From positions 136,051,587 to 136,115,586 of the forward strand of contig CP136061.1 in the NCBI GenBank assembly GCA_032622095.1: 64,000 bases of DNA, in the 5' to 3' direction. The translations under genes were made by a program, and so were the position numbers. Shown here piece after piece: positions 24,000 to 36,199 of this stretch (the first letter of the stretch is position 1; every line of letters begins with the position of its first letter). The notes under the pieces were generated by a model that made no database searches, had not been told where the DNA came from, and saw only the letters and a program-made list of their open reading frames with translations. This stretch comes from Siphonodentalium dalli. Lineage: Eukaryota > Mollusca > Scaphopoda > Gadilida > Siphonodentaliidae.

Positions 24000-25440
24000 T
24001 CACCATCTGGTGGAATCATTATGCGTCTAATTACTCGTGCGGAAACCATTCCCTTGGTAAACAAACTAACGGTTCCCAGATACCCACATCAATGCTTCAC
24101 ACGCTTTTTAATCAACTACGCATGCGCAATTGACAAACTCAGTGACATAGCCAGTCACTAATTGGAGGAATCCATGTATATGGACAGATGTGGAAATTAG
24201 TTATTGTGGGGTGTAACCAATCCAACACTTCGAAGCTCCTGCGTCTAAACAAATCAATGTCACGCAGTGAAACATAATTATGCGATGTTGAAACAGGACA
24301 CATTTCGCATACAACGAACTACCACTGATAAGAATTCCGAATAGGATAATACGTCACTGTAATTTGTCTTCTTTCTACAAGTTCTCGTTTTGCCATATCC
24401 GTAGTTACAATTATGGTTTCGAGAAGGCAAGTCTGGGCACGTGGGCTTTGCATGCAATCATTGAGCCAAAATAATCACGGCAAACAGAACCATATCATCC
24501 CCACGAGTGGCAAGAAACGAACTCGTAGTGGTCATATCTGCTAAAATATTTTAATTCGTATCAGTAGCAGTTATTTATGCGAAAGGTGTCCATTATTTTT
24601 CTGGATACCAAAATCAACGTTGCAGAGTTTCTGGCTAACCAAAATAAACTTATCGATATAATGAATATGACTATAATTATGCGAACATAACCAATTCAGC
24701 GACAGTGATGTCACAAGTCACTAACTGGCTGATTAACTATGCATCTACGTACTGATATGGAAACCATTTTCTGGTCCCATCGATTGAGATTGTATCAAAG
24801 ACATCCGTTCGAACAAGGTAAATCACGTATGACGATAGTGTATAACCCAGGTGGTATATATATCAACGGGTGCCTGTCGATGACACGCGAAACTGAGACA
24901 ACACCTGTTTAGTGAAGCAGCGTGCCAACAAATTACGTCAATTTTGACATTATTGACACTCATATCCATGGCAACAGAGGACGTTGGCAGTCGATCGATG
25001 TATATTTGTTTTGTTGACAATTCTTCTTGGGTTTGACTGATCGATCGCAGTATGATAATAGCAATCTACAAGTATAGTTGGGGTCACGTTCTGGAGACCC
25101 ATCAGATCAGATGATATTGCTGTACAATGAAGAGATATACCCGTCACAGATTGAGTGCTGATTACTCAGGAAGGGTATTCGATGGCCCTTCTAAGTTATG
25201 CTGAATTGGTAATGTTCTCATTGTCCGTTAACTAGTTTACACAGGATCTCTGAAATTAGAGTACATAGGATTTCCAAATATCGTCTGCTATACGCATGCG
25301 ATTTTAATGTGATTTATGTGGAGTTTTCATTTTGCGCTTATTTTGATTGTTGTTATGTTTTTGTTTTGATAACTAAGATGCAGTTATTAAGATTATAGGT
25401 GTTAGCATTGTAGTTCTATCATTTCACTTAGTCGGTTACC
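24000..25440. other. No supported gene; a repeat near 25045-25130
   Basis: The stretch with ATGATAATAGCAATCTACAA and GTTCTGGAGACCCATCAG recurs at about 26673-26752. The remaining sequence shows only short open frames. Confidence 0.4.
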
Positions 25441-25689
25441 ACTTTATGTTTGTATACGTATGGGTATAGGAAGACGGTTATACATGACACGGTTGAAATG
25501 AGAACTTGTGAAGTAGTCAAATGTGAAAAAAATGTGAATATATCAGCCCAGAGGGCAGAGACTCACACAAGTGCTGCCAAGTGCCACCATGTCTGGATGC
25601 GGTTTAAAGGGTTTAAATACTATCTTTTGACTTTTATGACTCTAAATTACTTAAAACATCATGGAGGAAAAACTTTTTCATTTTGGTGA

Positions 25690-25870
25690 GAAAAAAGCTG
25701 CTTTCACATAAATGCGTTTTACGGACGCGTTGGGCGAACATAAGACGCATTGATTCTAACAGCAGAAACAACTGCGTAAAAAAAACGTCCGCTAAATTTA
25801 GCGGACGACTTTACTAAAAAAAACAGTAAATCGTGCGTGAACGCTCTGCGTCTTTCATGATGGGAAATTT
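25690..25870. repeat. MITE-like inverted repeat with GTCCGCTAAATTTAGCGGAC
   Basis: A perfect palindrome GTCCGCTAAATTTAGCGGAC (about 25787-25806) lies between AAGCTGCTTTCACATAAATG at the left and ACTGTTTTTTTTAG-like sequence at the right. The left end recurs inverted at about 26645-26670. Confidence 0.6.
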
Positions 25871-26050
25871 CGAGTGATGTCATTTAAATGTCATTTTAAT
25901 TAGTATTTCCCCTAAGGTTGCCATTGCGGCGGTTTTGTTTTTTGCTCAGTTGAAGGTGCCGAAGGGAGTTTATGAAATCGGTTACGACGAAGATCTCATA
26001 TATATAACTTGTTCGAAAATATAACTATTTATACAATCCGAAGCACCCGA

Positions 26051-26250
26051 ACCATGGCACTACCATTGTATTATCGTGGTACTATATACAATGGCACTAC
26101 CATGGTACTACCACGGTAAAGTGAAATTTACCATGGTACCATGGAAATCTACTACGGTACTGCACCATGGTACTACCATGGTAGTATGGTACTACCACGT
26201 TAAATTGATATCTACTATATATATATGATACTATTCCACGTTACAGTTGA
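26051..26250 (+). repeat. ACCATGGTACT minisatellite
   Basis: About 200 bp of imperfect ACCATGGTACT / ACCACGGTA units. The unit is itself nearly palindromic (CCATGG, GGTACC). Confidence 0.85.
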
Positions 26251-26454
26251 TACTACCATGGTATAAGGTGATATTTACCGTAATACTCTACCATGCATAT
26301 ATAGCTTATTATACTATGTATGTAGACCAACTCTTCTCGCTCCACAACGGCTTGGGATATTGACTCTACAAACAAGGTTACATCTTTCGATGAGTCAATT
26401 TTGAACAAGCAAAGAGAGCTAAATGTATTGCATGAGAGTCTACTCAATTATATA

Positions 26455-26660
26455 TGTGAAAGGTGTATACGCGCCATGCGTAACCCAAACGCATGCGTTA
26501 AACGGATAGTTCAACGTAACTATAATATACATGTGAAATGTGTACGCGCCGTGCGTAACCCAAACGCATTCGTTAAACGGATAGTTCAACGCAATAATGT
26601 GAAAGATGTACCCGCCGAGCGTAACATAAACGCATGCGTTAAACGCATTTATATGAAAGC
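26455..26660 (+). repeat. Three-copy tandem repeat, about 68 bp
   Basis: Units carry GTGAAAGGTGTATACGCGCC, GCGTAACCCAAACGCATGCG and TTAAACGGATAGTTCAACG. The length is not a clean multiple of three between all units, but a 116-codon frame (26401-26751) happens to stay open. The outer end matches the MITE-like repeat at 25690. Confidence 0.8.
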
Positions 26661-27059
26661 AGCTTTATATAGTATGATAATAGCAAACTACAAGTTGTTG
26701 GGTTCACGTCCTGAAGACCCCATCAGATTAAATTATACTGCTGTACAATGAAGATTTATGCTGAATTGATCAACTTCGCAGATGCCATGTTATATTTGAC
26801 ACTACAACACTACCAATGGTACTGTTTTCTTTACCCCAAATAATAGATACGGCCAACAAAATTCTTTAAAAACATCTCCGTTATTTCGTCAATAATCCTA
26901 TCCTCAATCCTAAACTCGCGTGCCACGTGTTATTGCGATTTAATATTAATCGCTATCTAATCGTGAACCACGATTGAGTATCTTTCGCTATCCAATCGTG
27001 TAGTGTGCGTATTGGCTGGAAATTATTATAGAAGGTTATTGACAACGTTTATATATATA

Positions 27060-27440
27060 GCAAAAAGCAGAAAGTGAATAAAACACTTCTCCAAATATGT
27101 CCGTTATTTCGTCAAAGACACTTTTTCAAATATCTCCGTTATTTCGTTTATAAAACTAATTTCATATTTCTATATTTCGTTCTATATTTCGCCCTATTTC
27201 GCTGTATTTTCCTATTTCGATTTTCGATGTATTTTCCTATTTCGCTTTTTCGTTTTATTTCATATTTCGGTAATTCGCTATATTTGACATATTATGGGAT
27301 ATGCTATTATATGATACCCTGAATTCTGATATTCAATCGAATATCACGTGCCTCCCGTGGTCGCGATTGTATGCCAATAGCCATCATATCGTGAACCCCG
27401 ATATGTTATCTTTTGGTAGTCAAGCGTGTGCGTATTGCCT
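27060..27440 (+). repeat. TATTTCGCT-rich repeat, copy 2
   Basis: Collinear with 23035-23680. A shorter related stretch with CGTGAACCACGATTGAG lies just upstream (26860-27010), so the unit is partly tandem here. Confidence 0.7.
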
Positions 27441-27764
27441 GAATTTTTACACTTCGTTCACGGAAACAGACAACCTTTTTTGTTGACCTATATAATTAGA
27501 TAACCCGAAGGTTGTTTTGGTGGTCAGATATCGACTTCCACAGAGGAATTTTTAACACGTTTTGGAAAAACTTTAACAGTCTCTGGCGAAGAGTGTCCAT
27601 GCTTTCTCGTTTCCCAAACAATCATTGTACAGCTTGGGAAGAGTGGGGGAAATGTATACTTTCATTTACCAAAAAGTGGTAGATAATAGAGATATAGTTC
27701 TTATTTGTGACATTGTGTACTCTTTATTTCATACAGTATTGAAGAGTTATCAAAAAACATACAT

Positions 27765-27845
27765 TACTCGTATTTAAATTCGCGCAGTACTATTTTGTTT
27801 CGGTGCGCGAATTTAAAACTGAGCGAAAAATAGTATTTAATAGTA
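27765..27845. repeat. Inverted repeat with AATTCGCGC arms
   Basis: TTTAAATTCGCGCAGTACTA faces GTGCGCGAATTTAAA; a related piece with CAAAACTGAGCGAAAAATA occurs at 31720-31805. Confidence 0.55.
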
Positions 27846-27882
27846 ATGTAGTAATCTACATTACGAAATGTTCGAGACTTAA

Positions 27883-28376
27883 AGGCACGGGTGGCGTTCG
27901 TTGCAGAAATATTTATATTTGTTCAAATCGCCATCAACAGAAGGGACACCAACATATATACAGTTCGCTCATATGCCAAACACAATCAGCGAGTAAATAG
28001 TATATTGTCGTCAAGACGTACGATGGTGTGCGTAAACAAGAGACTGCTCGTGTGTTCACAGCGCAATTCTATTTGTTAATCACACAAAAATTATATAAAC
28101 GCTCTTTATTATTTCCATATCAGGAAAACAGTAACAAACAATGCTCTTTATGTTTACCATATCCGGATCTAAACAAAAGCCAGGAAACGTAACGTTTTTT
28201 GCTTTTGTTTACATAACAAAGGGGGGGGGGGGTTGACAATAACATACTGTTTATGCCATATTTCTGATTGGCATAAGAACAAAGTCTGTCTATATCTTAC
28301 TATTCCTTCTGCTTATGGCGGTTTTTGACGGATGTGAATATTTTAACAGCATACCCACCGCCAACCGCCCGTATCT
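27883..28376 (+). mobile_element. Family B TTAA MITE, full length
   Basis: This is 494 bp between TTAA at 27879-27882 and 28377-28380; it starts AGGCACGGGTGGCG and ends CGTATCT. It has the same length as family A and the same order of internal blocks (two CGCTCTTTAT-like boxes, TTTGTTTACATAACA, GGCGGTTTTTGACGG), so A and B are subfamilies of one element. Confidence 0.85.
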
Positions 28377-28380
28377 TTAA

Positions 28381-29120
28381 TAGGTAATTACGCCTATACA
28401 TGTAGGCCTATATATTTACATTCGGTCAACCAATATCAAAAATTCAAAACATTTACTCAATGCCAAGTGACGTACAAATCATGGTAACGTCGACGATGTT
28501 GAAATACAGGAAATACAAATATTCTAGATTACAATTGCTTGAATGCACGTCCCCATATTCACCACTATGGAGTGTACATACAGCCTGAGTTAGTTATGTC
28601 ACCACAACCCGCAGCCAAGTGTTCATTTTTTTGAAGTCAGATGCCTTGGTCCTTGTGTGGTTTTTTTTCGAATTCATTGCATTAGTTTAAACATATTTTA
28701 TTTGTTCATAAATTTATTTATGACAAAAGGGATTGGAGGACAAGTGCCATAATCACTTATAATACCATCCTCTCCATAGTATAAAACACTGACAAATGTT
28801 AACACTGAAGACGAACAAACACAAGGTATATAATATACATACATATAATGAACAATATATGAAAAATAAACAGAATGGCGATTGTGGAGTATATATAGAA
28901 TAGGAAGTTCGGTTCAGTGACGAGATGGGTTGAGTGTGTGCATGCTTCATCAACACGTCGGTAATCATTCCCGTGCAACAAGTAACAATACGATAGTAAA
29001 GGCATGTATGAATTATTCAGTGCCTTAACAGAGGCATACCTGAGATATATATTACATAGGAAACAAGGTACAAACATAGAATATATTCTATTATAAGTAG
29101 ATTTTAAGTGGCATGGGCAA
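28381..29120. other. No supported gene
   Basis: AT-rich. The minus-strand open frames at 28753-29077 are low-complexity and hydrophobic, without domain or splice context. Confidence 0.35.
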
Positions 29121-29124
29121 AGTG

Positions 29125-29863
29125 TTAGGTTCTTTCAAATCGACCGGAATCTCTAATATACGAGTGTACAGCCTTAAAAATATAACTATTCTCAGTATAA
29201 GTTAGTTCGGGTTTCCCATAAAGAAATATGTCTACAGAGTTAATATTATATTGCATGAGATTATTATTAAGTCTTAGCCGAGATTCGGCATAATGGTTAC
29301 ATTCAAAGAAAAAACGATTAGCATTTTCTTCCAGGAAGCCGCACGAGCATGTTGCGGAATCTGATATATGATTGTGCAATTTATTGGACTGTAGGCCACT
29401 ACATTTACATCGAAGTTGAGTGTGAATAATATTATAATAACGACTCCCATTTGTGAAATACAAAGGTGGCTTCAGCCTTGTACCCGCGTAGTACATATGT
29501 TTCAATTGCTTCACGAATTCATCATGGGCGAGATTGCGAATAGTTAATTTAATGGAGTTCCATTCCTTTGTACAGACAGGGACAAAAGTGGATTTTAACC
29601 TTGCAGAGTCACAGCGAATGATAATTAAATCAGAAGCATATTTTGATTCTCGATCGGTCCTATCACTGAAACGTTCGGGTATAAGATGGTGCTTAAGTAA
29701 CGAGATGCGTTATTATTTATTATCTTGTGAAGGGTGGCTAACCGTTTAACGGTTCTTCTGTCCTCTAAACTATTCCAGCCTACCTCAGTCATTAATCTGG
29801 CATCTGCTACAGAACGAGTGCAACCAGTCACGATTCTGGCTGCATCTAACTGAATATAATTAA
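29125..29863 (-). pseudogene. LINE reverse transcriptase, C-terminal part
   Basis: On the minus strand, 29863 to about 29640 encodes an A-A-R-I-V-T-G-x-T-x(n)-E-x-G-W-x-S-L-x-x-R-R block, and 29514-29125 encodes a segment with C-S-C-G-F-x-E and F-F-F-E-C. Both are typical of the region after the RT domain in CR1/Jockey-like LINEs. The two pieces are in different frames, and the 5' side is cut by a family B MITE at 29864. Confidence 0.75.
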
Positions 29864-30289
29864 ATACACGGGCGGCGTTCGTTGCAGAAATATTCATATT
29901 TGTTCAAATCGCCATCAACAGAAGGAATATTAATATATATATAGTTTTGCTCACATGCCAAACATAATCAGCGCGTAAATAGTATATTGTCGTCAAGACG
30001 ATTGATGGTGTACGCAAACAAGAACCTGCTCGTGTTACAGAAGTTTTGCTTCTGTTTACAAAACAGAGCGCAATTCTATTGGTTAATCACACACAAATGA
30101 TATTAACGCTCTTTATTATTTCCCTATCAGGAAAACAGTAACAAATAACGCTCTTTATGTTTACCATATCCGGATCTAAACAAAAGCCAGGAAACGTAAC
30201 GTGTTTTGCCTTTGTTTACACAACAAAGGAAACACATTTGACAATAACATACTGTTTATGCCATATTTCTTATTGGTATAAGAACAAAA
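29864..30289 (+). mobile_element. Family B TTAA MITE inserted in a LINE, right end lost
   Basis: It starts inside TTAA (29860-29863) directly next to LINE coding sequence and follows family B to AAGAACAAAAT, where it meets a segment that reappears inverted at 32074-32170. Confidence 0.8.
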
Positions 30290-30495
30290 TTGCATAGCCT
30301 GTTTTGAAGTTTAATTAGAAATAACTTCCTCCATCTCAAAGTTATCCGTGTTCCCATCCTGATAAAAAAGGTCATAATCAGCTTTCTGTGTGTGTCCTTG
30401 CTTATTCAATCGATAATGAGGTACATGTAGTTATTTGGTGTCTATTTTCACGTCTATCAGGATGGTAATGAGTTGCTGGTTTGTTTTACATACGG
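30290..30495. repeat. Left arm of an inverted duplication around the LINE
   Basis: GCATAGCCTGTTTTGAAG..AATAACTTCCTCC and ATCAGGATGGTAATGAG..TTGTTTTACA are repeated inverted at 32074-32170. The segment AAGGTCATAAT..GTGTCTATTTTCACGTC recurs in direct orientation at 32170-32505, so the arrangement is compound. Confidence 0.65.
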
Positions 30496-30539
30496 GTGGG
30501 AACCGCACAGACTGAGAAAGAATTGTCCAGCCAAACAGT

Positions 30540-31610
30540 GTACAAACTTAGAGAACTATCAATTGCTCAGCTTAATCATACCATTTTTCAGTGAAATTTC
30601 AAGTGTGTTTAGGTCAGGACTATTCTTCATTAGACAAGTATCATCTGCGTAGAGACACGTTTTGGATTCCATACTATCGGCTATATCGATAATGTAGAGC
30701 AAAAATAGGAGAGGGCCGATAACGGACCCCGGGGGCACTCCAGAATCTAAACAATCATACTTTGAGACGCAGGCATTGACCCTAACCCTTTGTTGGCGAT
30801 TGCTAAGATAACTCTTAAATCATAAAAGAAGTTTTCCTTTAATCCCATATTTCTCCATTTTGTGTAAAAGTCCTTCATGCCAAACTTTATCGACCGCTTT
30901 GGACACATCACAGAAAACCGCACAAGTGTTACATCCTTCATCTATAGTGCTTCTGCGGTACTATGAACTATTTCAATAAGCTGATATTCGGTACTATGTT
31001 TGGGAAGGAATCCAGACTGATAATCATACAACAAGTTATTTTCTTGTAAATGCTCAAGTAATTTATTATGGATAATTGTTTCTAATATTTTACCGAGAAC
31101 GCTCAGAAGTGAAACTGGCCTATAATTATTTGGATCTTTTTGACCTTTTTTGAAAATAGGTATAACATACGCTTTTTACATTCATCTGGGAACTGACAAA
31201 GGTCTATCGATTTCTGAAATAATATACTAAGTGGTTTGCATACATTAGCATGTGTTTCTTTAAGCATGCGATGACTAATACCATCTGACCCATAAGCTTT
31301 TTTCGTTGGTAGATCTTTCAAAATTTGAGAAATTTTTGACTCACTGATCAGTATTTCAGTGATAACTTCATTTGTTCGTTCAACAAAATTCGGCTAACAT
31401 TTCGCTTTCATTCCTAATGAACTATTGGCAACAAAGATACTATTTAAAATTTCAGCTTTGTCTTTGTCATCGCAGAACATTTTGTTTGTATATGAGAGAG
31501 GCGGGATTCCTTGGTCAGAATTGTTACCCATAAATGTTTTAACAACATGCCAAAACTGATAATCATCATTGCATTGATGTCCAGTCCATAACTATTGCAA
31601 TACCAGAATA
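30540..31610 (-). pseudogene. LINE reverse transcriptase domain, broken
   Basis: Reading down the minus strand: a D-K-A-x-x-L-N-x-x-F block (about 31480), G-S-D-G-I-S (31290), F-P-D-E-C-K (31190), N-N-Y-R-P-V-S-L-L (31110), G-V-P-P-G-S-V-I-G-P-L-L-F (30740-30700) and the catalytic Y-A-D-D at 30651-30640. The order and spacing match non-LTR reverse transcriptases (CR1/Jockey-like). Frame changes near 31150 and 30960 and a lost 5' half show it is inactive. It continues, after an insertion, at 29863. Confidence 0.85.
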
Positions 31611-32073
31611 ATTATTTGGAGCATATAAACATCCATTATCGCAACAAATTGATTTTTAAAACGACTAAGAACTTAAACTGTCATCAGATATAAGACTTTT
31701 ACGAAATTATTTTTGTCAGTTTTTAATTCGCTCAGATAGGTTCGCGAATTTAATGTGGGCGATTTCAAAACTGAGCGAAAAATATTTCTGCGCGAATTTA
31801 AATATGAGTTCACCATCTGCGCGGTCTTTCCTCTACCCATAAATGCGACAACGGTTTGATATGGCCTAGCAAATGAAACGACGATAAGCGCTATAAAAAA
31901 AACCAATCCAAACAAATGTCTTCGAGAATAAGTAACACACAAGTACATTGAGGTTCCGCTAGTTTTATCGACCCCTCCAATAAGGTGTGTTATGTCCCAC
32001 GCACTACCCGTGGCAGTACTATTTATGTATATATCATGTGGTGGGCTCTTCTGTGTCTTCTAGGTAATTGAGA

Positions 32074-32515
32074 TGAAGGAAGTTATTTCTAATTAAACTT
32101 CAAAACAGGCTATGCAATTTCGTGACTCTGGATGTAAAACAAACCAGCAACTCATTTCCATCCTGATAAAAAGGTCATAATGAGATTTGCGAAGGGAAAG
32201 CAAGTGCAGCGCCCGTGTACCATTTGCCAGAAAGTTAATTATAACTGAGCTCTCCTCTGGGCATATTTTAAAACAAATAGATTCCATGAGTTTCGTCCCT
32301 TATCCGCGTACGATAATGTTGAAATCGAAGAATGGGACGGTGGCATTTGCGTACTGTCACGAACAACATAGAATTATTTAACATACCCAACAGCAATTCT
32401 AGCTACAAATTACCAAACAATTACCACCACGAAATGAGCTTTCTTTGTGTGTCCTTGCTTGTTCAATCGATAATGAGGTAGTGATTTGGTGTCTATTTTC
32501 ACGTCTAATACAATA
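32074..32515. repeat. Right arm of the inverted duplication
   Basis: Counterpart of 30290-30495. The part 32430-32505 (TGTGTCCTTGCTTGTTCAAT, GTGTCTATTTTCACGTCTA) is direct relative to the left arm. Confidence 0.6.
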
Positions 32516-32519
32516 TATT

Positions 32520-33950
32520 TATATTCTTCACTCTATAAATCCATGCAGTTCGGGAAACAACAGGTTTAAAGGAATATAATGCCTTCTCAATGGGCAAATG
32601 TGATAAAGGTTTAGAGAACTATCAACACTAAATTTAACATGGGAAATAGACTTTGCTTTACTGTTACAATGCCAGTTATAAGCTTAACTTGACGTTAGCT
32701 CAACTTGCCATGCATGGTTTTGCTTCCGTCATAAGTTTGCTTTGGCATATCCTACAGGCCACATTTTCATCCGACCGTTACCAAACTTCATGTGGATCTT
32801 CGTGTGACCTCCAGGGTTAACTCTGGCTGGACAATTCTTTTGACCAGTTGTTTTGGCCATTTTTAAAATATTGTTTGCCCTTTTTGTTAGAAACTTTGGC
32901 CAAATTGAAAAATCTAAATATGGGAGAAAACCTAAACTAAAACATATATATATAGAAACAAGCAGCACAAAAATAACTGTATAATTGTAAACTGGACTAA
33001 GTGATATTGGACATGAACACGAATGGGAACCGCACATACTGAGAAAGGTTTAGATGGAAACGCATATCAACATACATGCGCACCGATTCGCCTACATTGT
33101 TATACAGTGAAATTTCAAATCAATAAAGTATCTATTGTCACTTGATTAAGATATTACACCTTTCGAGCAGCTATTGATCATTGTTTAGATAAGTAAGCAT
33201 GTGTGCCTTATGGTATATTGTTATTCATACGCATGCGAGCAACTACTGAATTAAGGGTTTCAAGGGGAAATGATGATAATTTGAGAGGTGATTGCCTTGA
33301 AACTTTTTGACCAAAACGTTTGTCCAAATGAAATTTTCTTTCAAGTTGGCTACTGTCTAATTTTCGATCAAAAACATGGCTGTCGTCATCCAATTGGATT
33401 TTACTCTTTGCATACTAAATCCTTCGGCACACACTACAACCGGCAGCCATCTTGGATTTTACTATGTGCATGAATAAATAATTATTATGCCCTTCGTCAT
33501 CAGTTTTCATCCGATTTATCCAAAGCTTCATATTGATATTGGGGGTGACATCTAGATGACAGCTGTCAAAGTCTTCCCCTCGAATTTCGCCAAACAACAC
33601 ATGGGCGTCAGCATGTTCCAAACAATGTTCCAAATTCGTAATCCTCCCGTTAACCACTATGCATAACATTTTCCAAACTACTCCCACCCCCCAATACTTT
33701 AGCAAGAATCATCGCCAATTGCAATTAAAATATTTTAATTAAAAATACGGTTGTTCAATATATTTTTTCTGAGCTTTCACAGTGTACGCCTTCGTGGATC
33801 CATCGGAATTTTCTCAACACTTTGTTGATTAAATGACTGGTACTGCATGAAACCGTGATGTTTACATAACAAAGATATTATCTCGCCATTGGAGATATAT
33901 CAATCCTGATAATATGTTCGTCTTAATGATTATGGTTTTACCAACTTTTA
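32520..33950. other. Degenerate repeats, no gene
   Basis: Contains AACTTCATGTGGATCTTCG..GTGACCTCCAGGG and CGGCAGCCATCTTGGATTTT, phrases related to 17950-18050. Open frames at 32729 and 33415 (minus) run through these and are not genes. Confidence 0.4.
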
Positions 33951-33994
33951 TGATTTTTCATAAAAAAAATTCACCACGACGAAGGACTTATGTC

Positions 33995-34345
33995 CCTTTA
34001 AAGTTAAAGAATTCGTATTCGACCCGCCCCCCCCCCCCCCATAAATTACAATTACTTCGGCTTTTGGAGTAAAATAAATATCACATTTGAGTCGAGGAAC
34101 CCTGGAAAATATTCGACGAATGCCGACTGACATACTCTCGATACCAAATTACTTTGAACAAAATGTTGATATATAACACTTTTTTGGGCAATTTTATAAT
34201 TTTATACTATACTTGACAGTGGTTAGCATTATTTATTGGCAATTAATAGATTATGATAACTGAAGCGACATTTCAGGAAATTCTGTTGTTGGAATCTGAT
34301 GATATGGGGACCATCGAATCGGATTGTGTACCTTTAAAGTTATAT
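33995..34345 (+). mobile_element. Family C TTAA MITE, partial
   Basis: It has the family C core: ATTTGAGTCGAGGAACC, ACAAAATGTTGATATATAAC, GGTTAGCATTATTTATTGG, and a right end ATCGGATTGTGTACCT next to TTAA. The left part includes a run of 14 C (34026 region). Confidence 0.6.
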
Positions 34346-34369
34346 TATAACAACGTGTTGCTTTCGCAT

Positions 34370-35096
34370 GCAGTTTTGTGATCTACGGACTAGCATGGTA
34401 TGTGGTCATTTGATATATGTTTGCCAAGTTGTCTGATACAATATGCCTCAATCCATAAATCAGCAAAATATGCAACGGAACCACAAGGAAATAAGACATT
34501 ATATATTGTCAGTTACCGCATGAGTGTCTCCGTGAACTGGCACTGGGTGTGAACCGACACTGTAACAGAGCCTGCCCAAGTTCGACTTCATCAAAGACGA
34601 AGCAACTGTGACCCGCCCGTGTCCCATCGCTTAGAGGAAAAGCAAAGACGGCACAGAAGAATCACAAATGATCCGTAACATAATTATTGATTTGTTGGAA
34701 GAATCATGCTGCGAGAACATATAGATAGTTTATGGTGATCGAAATAGGTGTTAGAATCGGTCAGGTCAACACCGCGCTTTTTCAGAAGAAATTATGCGTG
34801 CCATACTCGAGAAGTAGCTGTGATCCTGAAGTTCAGAAAGGAGTCAATGTCATAAAGCACACACATTGGTTAATCTTTGTTGAGTGATAGGTGATCACGT
34901 CTGCTTTGAGAACAGGAACATTGTTAAGTAACCAAGATCGCGAATTAACTGGGTTGAGTGCTTTTCCGTCGAATACGAACACTTGACATTTCTGTTGATT
35001 ATAGATAAACCACCATTTTCTACTGTATGACCGACACATATCACATAGTTTTTGGAGACAATACGATGATAGAGAAACAAGAAAACTAAGATGCAT
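34370..35096 (-). pseudogene. Second LINE fragment (RT palm/thumb region)
   Basis: On the minus strand 35096-34833 encodes L-C-D-M-C-R-S-Y-S-R-K-W-W-F-I-Y-N-Q-Q-K-C-Q-V-F-V-F, the block that follows the YADD region in many non-LTR reverse transcriptases (W-x-x-x-x-N-x-x-K-C). Downstream the similarity continues in broken frames to about 34370. It is a different lineage from the element at 29125-31610. Confidence 0.6.
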
Positions 35097-35143
35097 GCAT
35101 CAGGTCGGCCGTGAACTATCTACCATCGAATTGTTTGTAGCTA

Positions 35144-35533
35144 TCGATTATACATTTTGGAACACCTGTCTGTATGTATGTGTGTATGCATGAATGCATG
35201 TGTGTATGTGTTATAGACTCTAACACTGCTCGACTGATCCGACTCGGATTTGGTTTTTAACGTGTCAACTTGACCTCGCTCATAGGCATGTTTCTGGACC
35301 TTGACCGATCCGACTAAAAATTTGTGTGTAGGACTACTTCGATCCCGGGAGCAATATGGACGGGTCCAATTTCACGTGGGACCATGTTCTCGAACGTGCT
35401 GATATAGGCATGTTTCTGGACCAATTGAACAATAGTTTGGCCAGACGCTGTATATACTGGGTACTGTCCAGATGGAGGCGATCACAAAAAAAAATCCCTA
35501 AATAGCCCGAACGAAGTCGAGTACATCAGCTAG
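35144..35533 (+). mobile_element. Helitron-like non-autonomous element 3
   Basis: It is preceded by A and starts TCGATTATACATTTTGG; it has a TGTATGTATGTGTGTATG tract and two CATAGGCATGTTTCTGGACC blocks. The end is AGCCCGAACGAAGTCGAGT..CATCAGCTAG followed by T, the Helitron 3' pattern with a partly decayed hairpin. Related to the element at 6921-7297 in reverse orientation. Confidence 0.65.
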
Positions 35534-36029
35534 TTTAATATATATTTTGGACATTTGTCTGTCTGTTTGTCTGTTAGCTATGGCCGGGAAAACTGCCGGA
35601 CAGATTTGACGAAATTTGATACCTAGGGGAAATTATTTCCAGGGAGTATTTTGGACGGGTCAAATCTTGATCCCGACCTGACTTTGACATTCAAAAAGAT
35701 CAATTCAAGGTCAAATCTGGTAAAACGGAAGTATTTCAACGAAATATAATACCTACTGTTACTTTTGTCCCAGGAGTGTTTCGGGTGGGTCAAATCATGA
35801 CCCTGAGCTGATCTTGACATTCAAAATTGTCAATTCAAGGTCAAATCGGGTAAAGCCGGGCGGATTTCGACGGGTACTTTTGTCGTGACTTTCCGGGGAG
35901 TGTTTTGGACGGGTCAAATCGTGACCCGACATGACGTTCACCTTTAAAATGGTCAATTCAAGGTTAAATCGCGCAATTGTCCGAAAATCAGAGGGGAACA
36001 TCCCGGACGAAGTAGGGTCCACCAGCTAC
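35534..36029 (+). mobile_element. Helitron-like non-autonomous element 4
   Basis: It begins TTTAATATATATTTTGGACA with a TGTCTGTCTGTTTGTCTG tract directly after the CTAG of the previous element and ends TCCCGGACGAAGTAGGG..CCAGCTAC|T. Inside are three degenerate units of about 120 bp with GACGGGTCAAATCnTGAnCC and TCAATTCAAGGTnAAATC. Confidence 0.6.
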
Positions 36030-36199
36030 TATTATATATTTCTAGATTTAGTTACAAACTAAATACCTGTATATTGTACAAAGAAATGTTTGACAAATAT
36101 ATCTGTATCAATATTACCATACGGGTCATTAAAATAGATACGACGAAACAAATTTTGAAGGGTGCATGTATCAGGTAAATTTTTATATTTCAAATGATG

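Noticed and set aside
26401-26751. 116-codon frame with repeated Arg/Asn motif, antimicrobial-peptide-like
   Set aside because: It is the translation of a three-copy DNA tandem repeat that continues into a MITE end.
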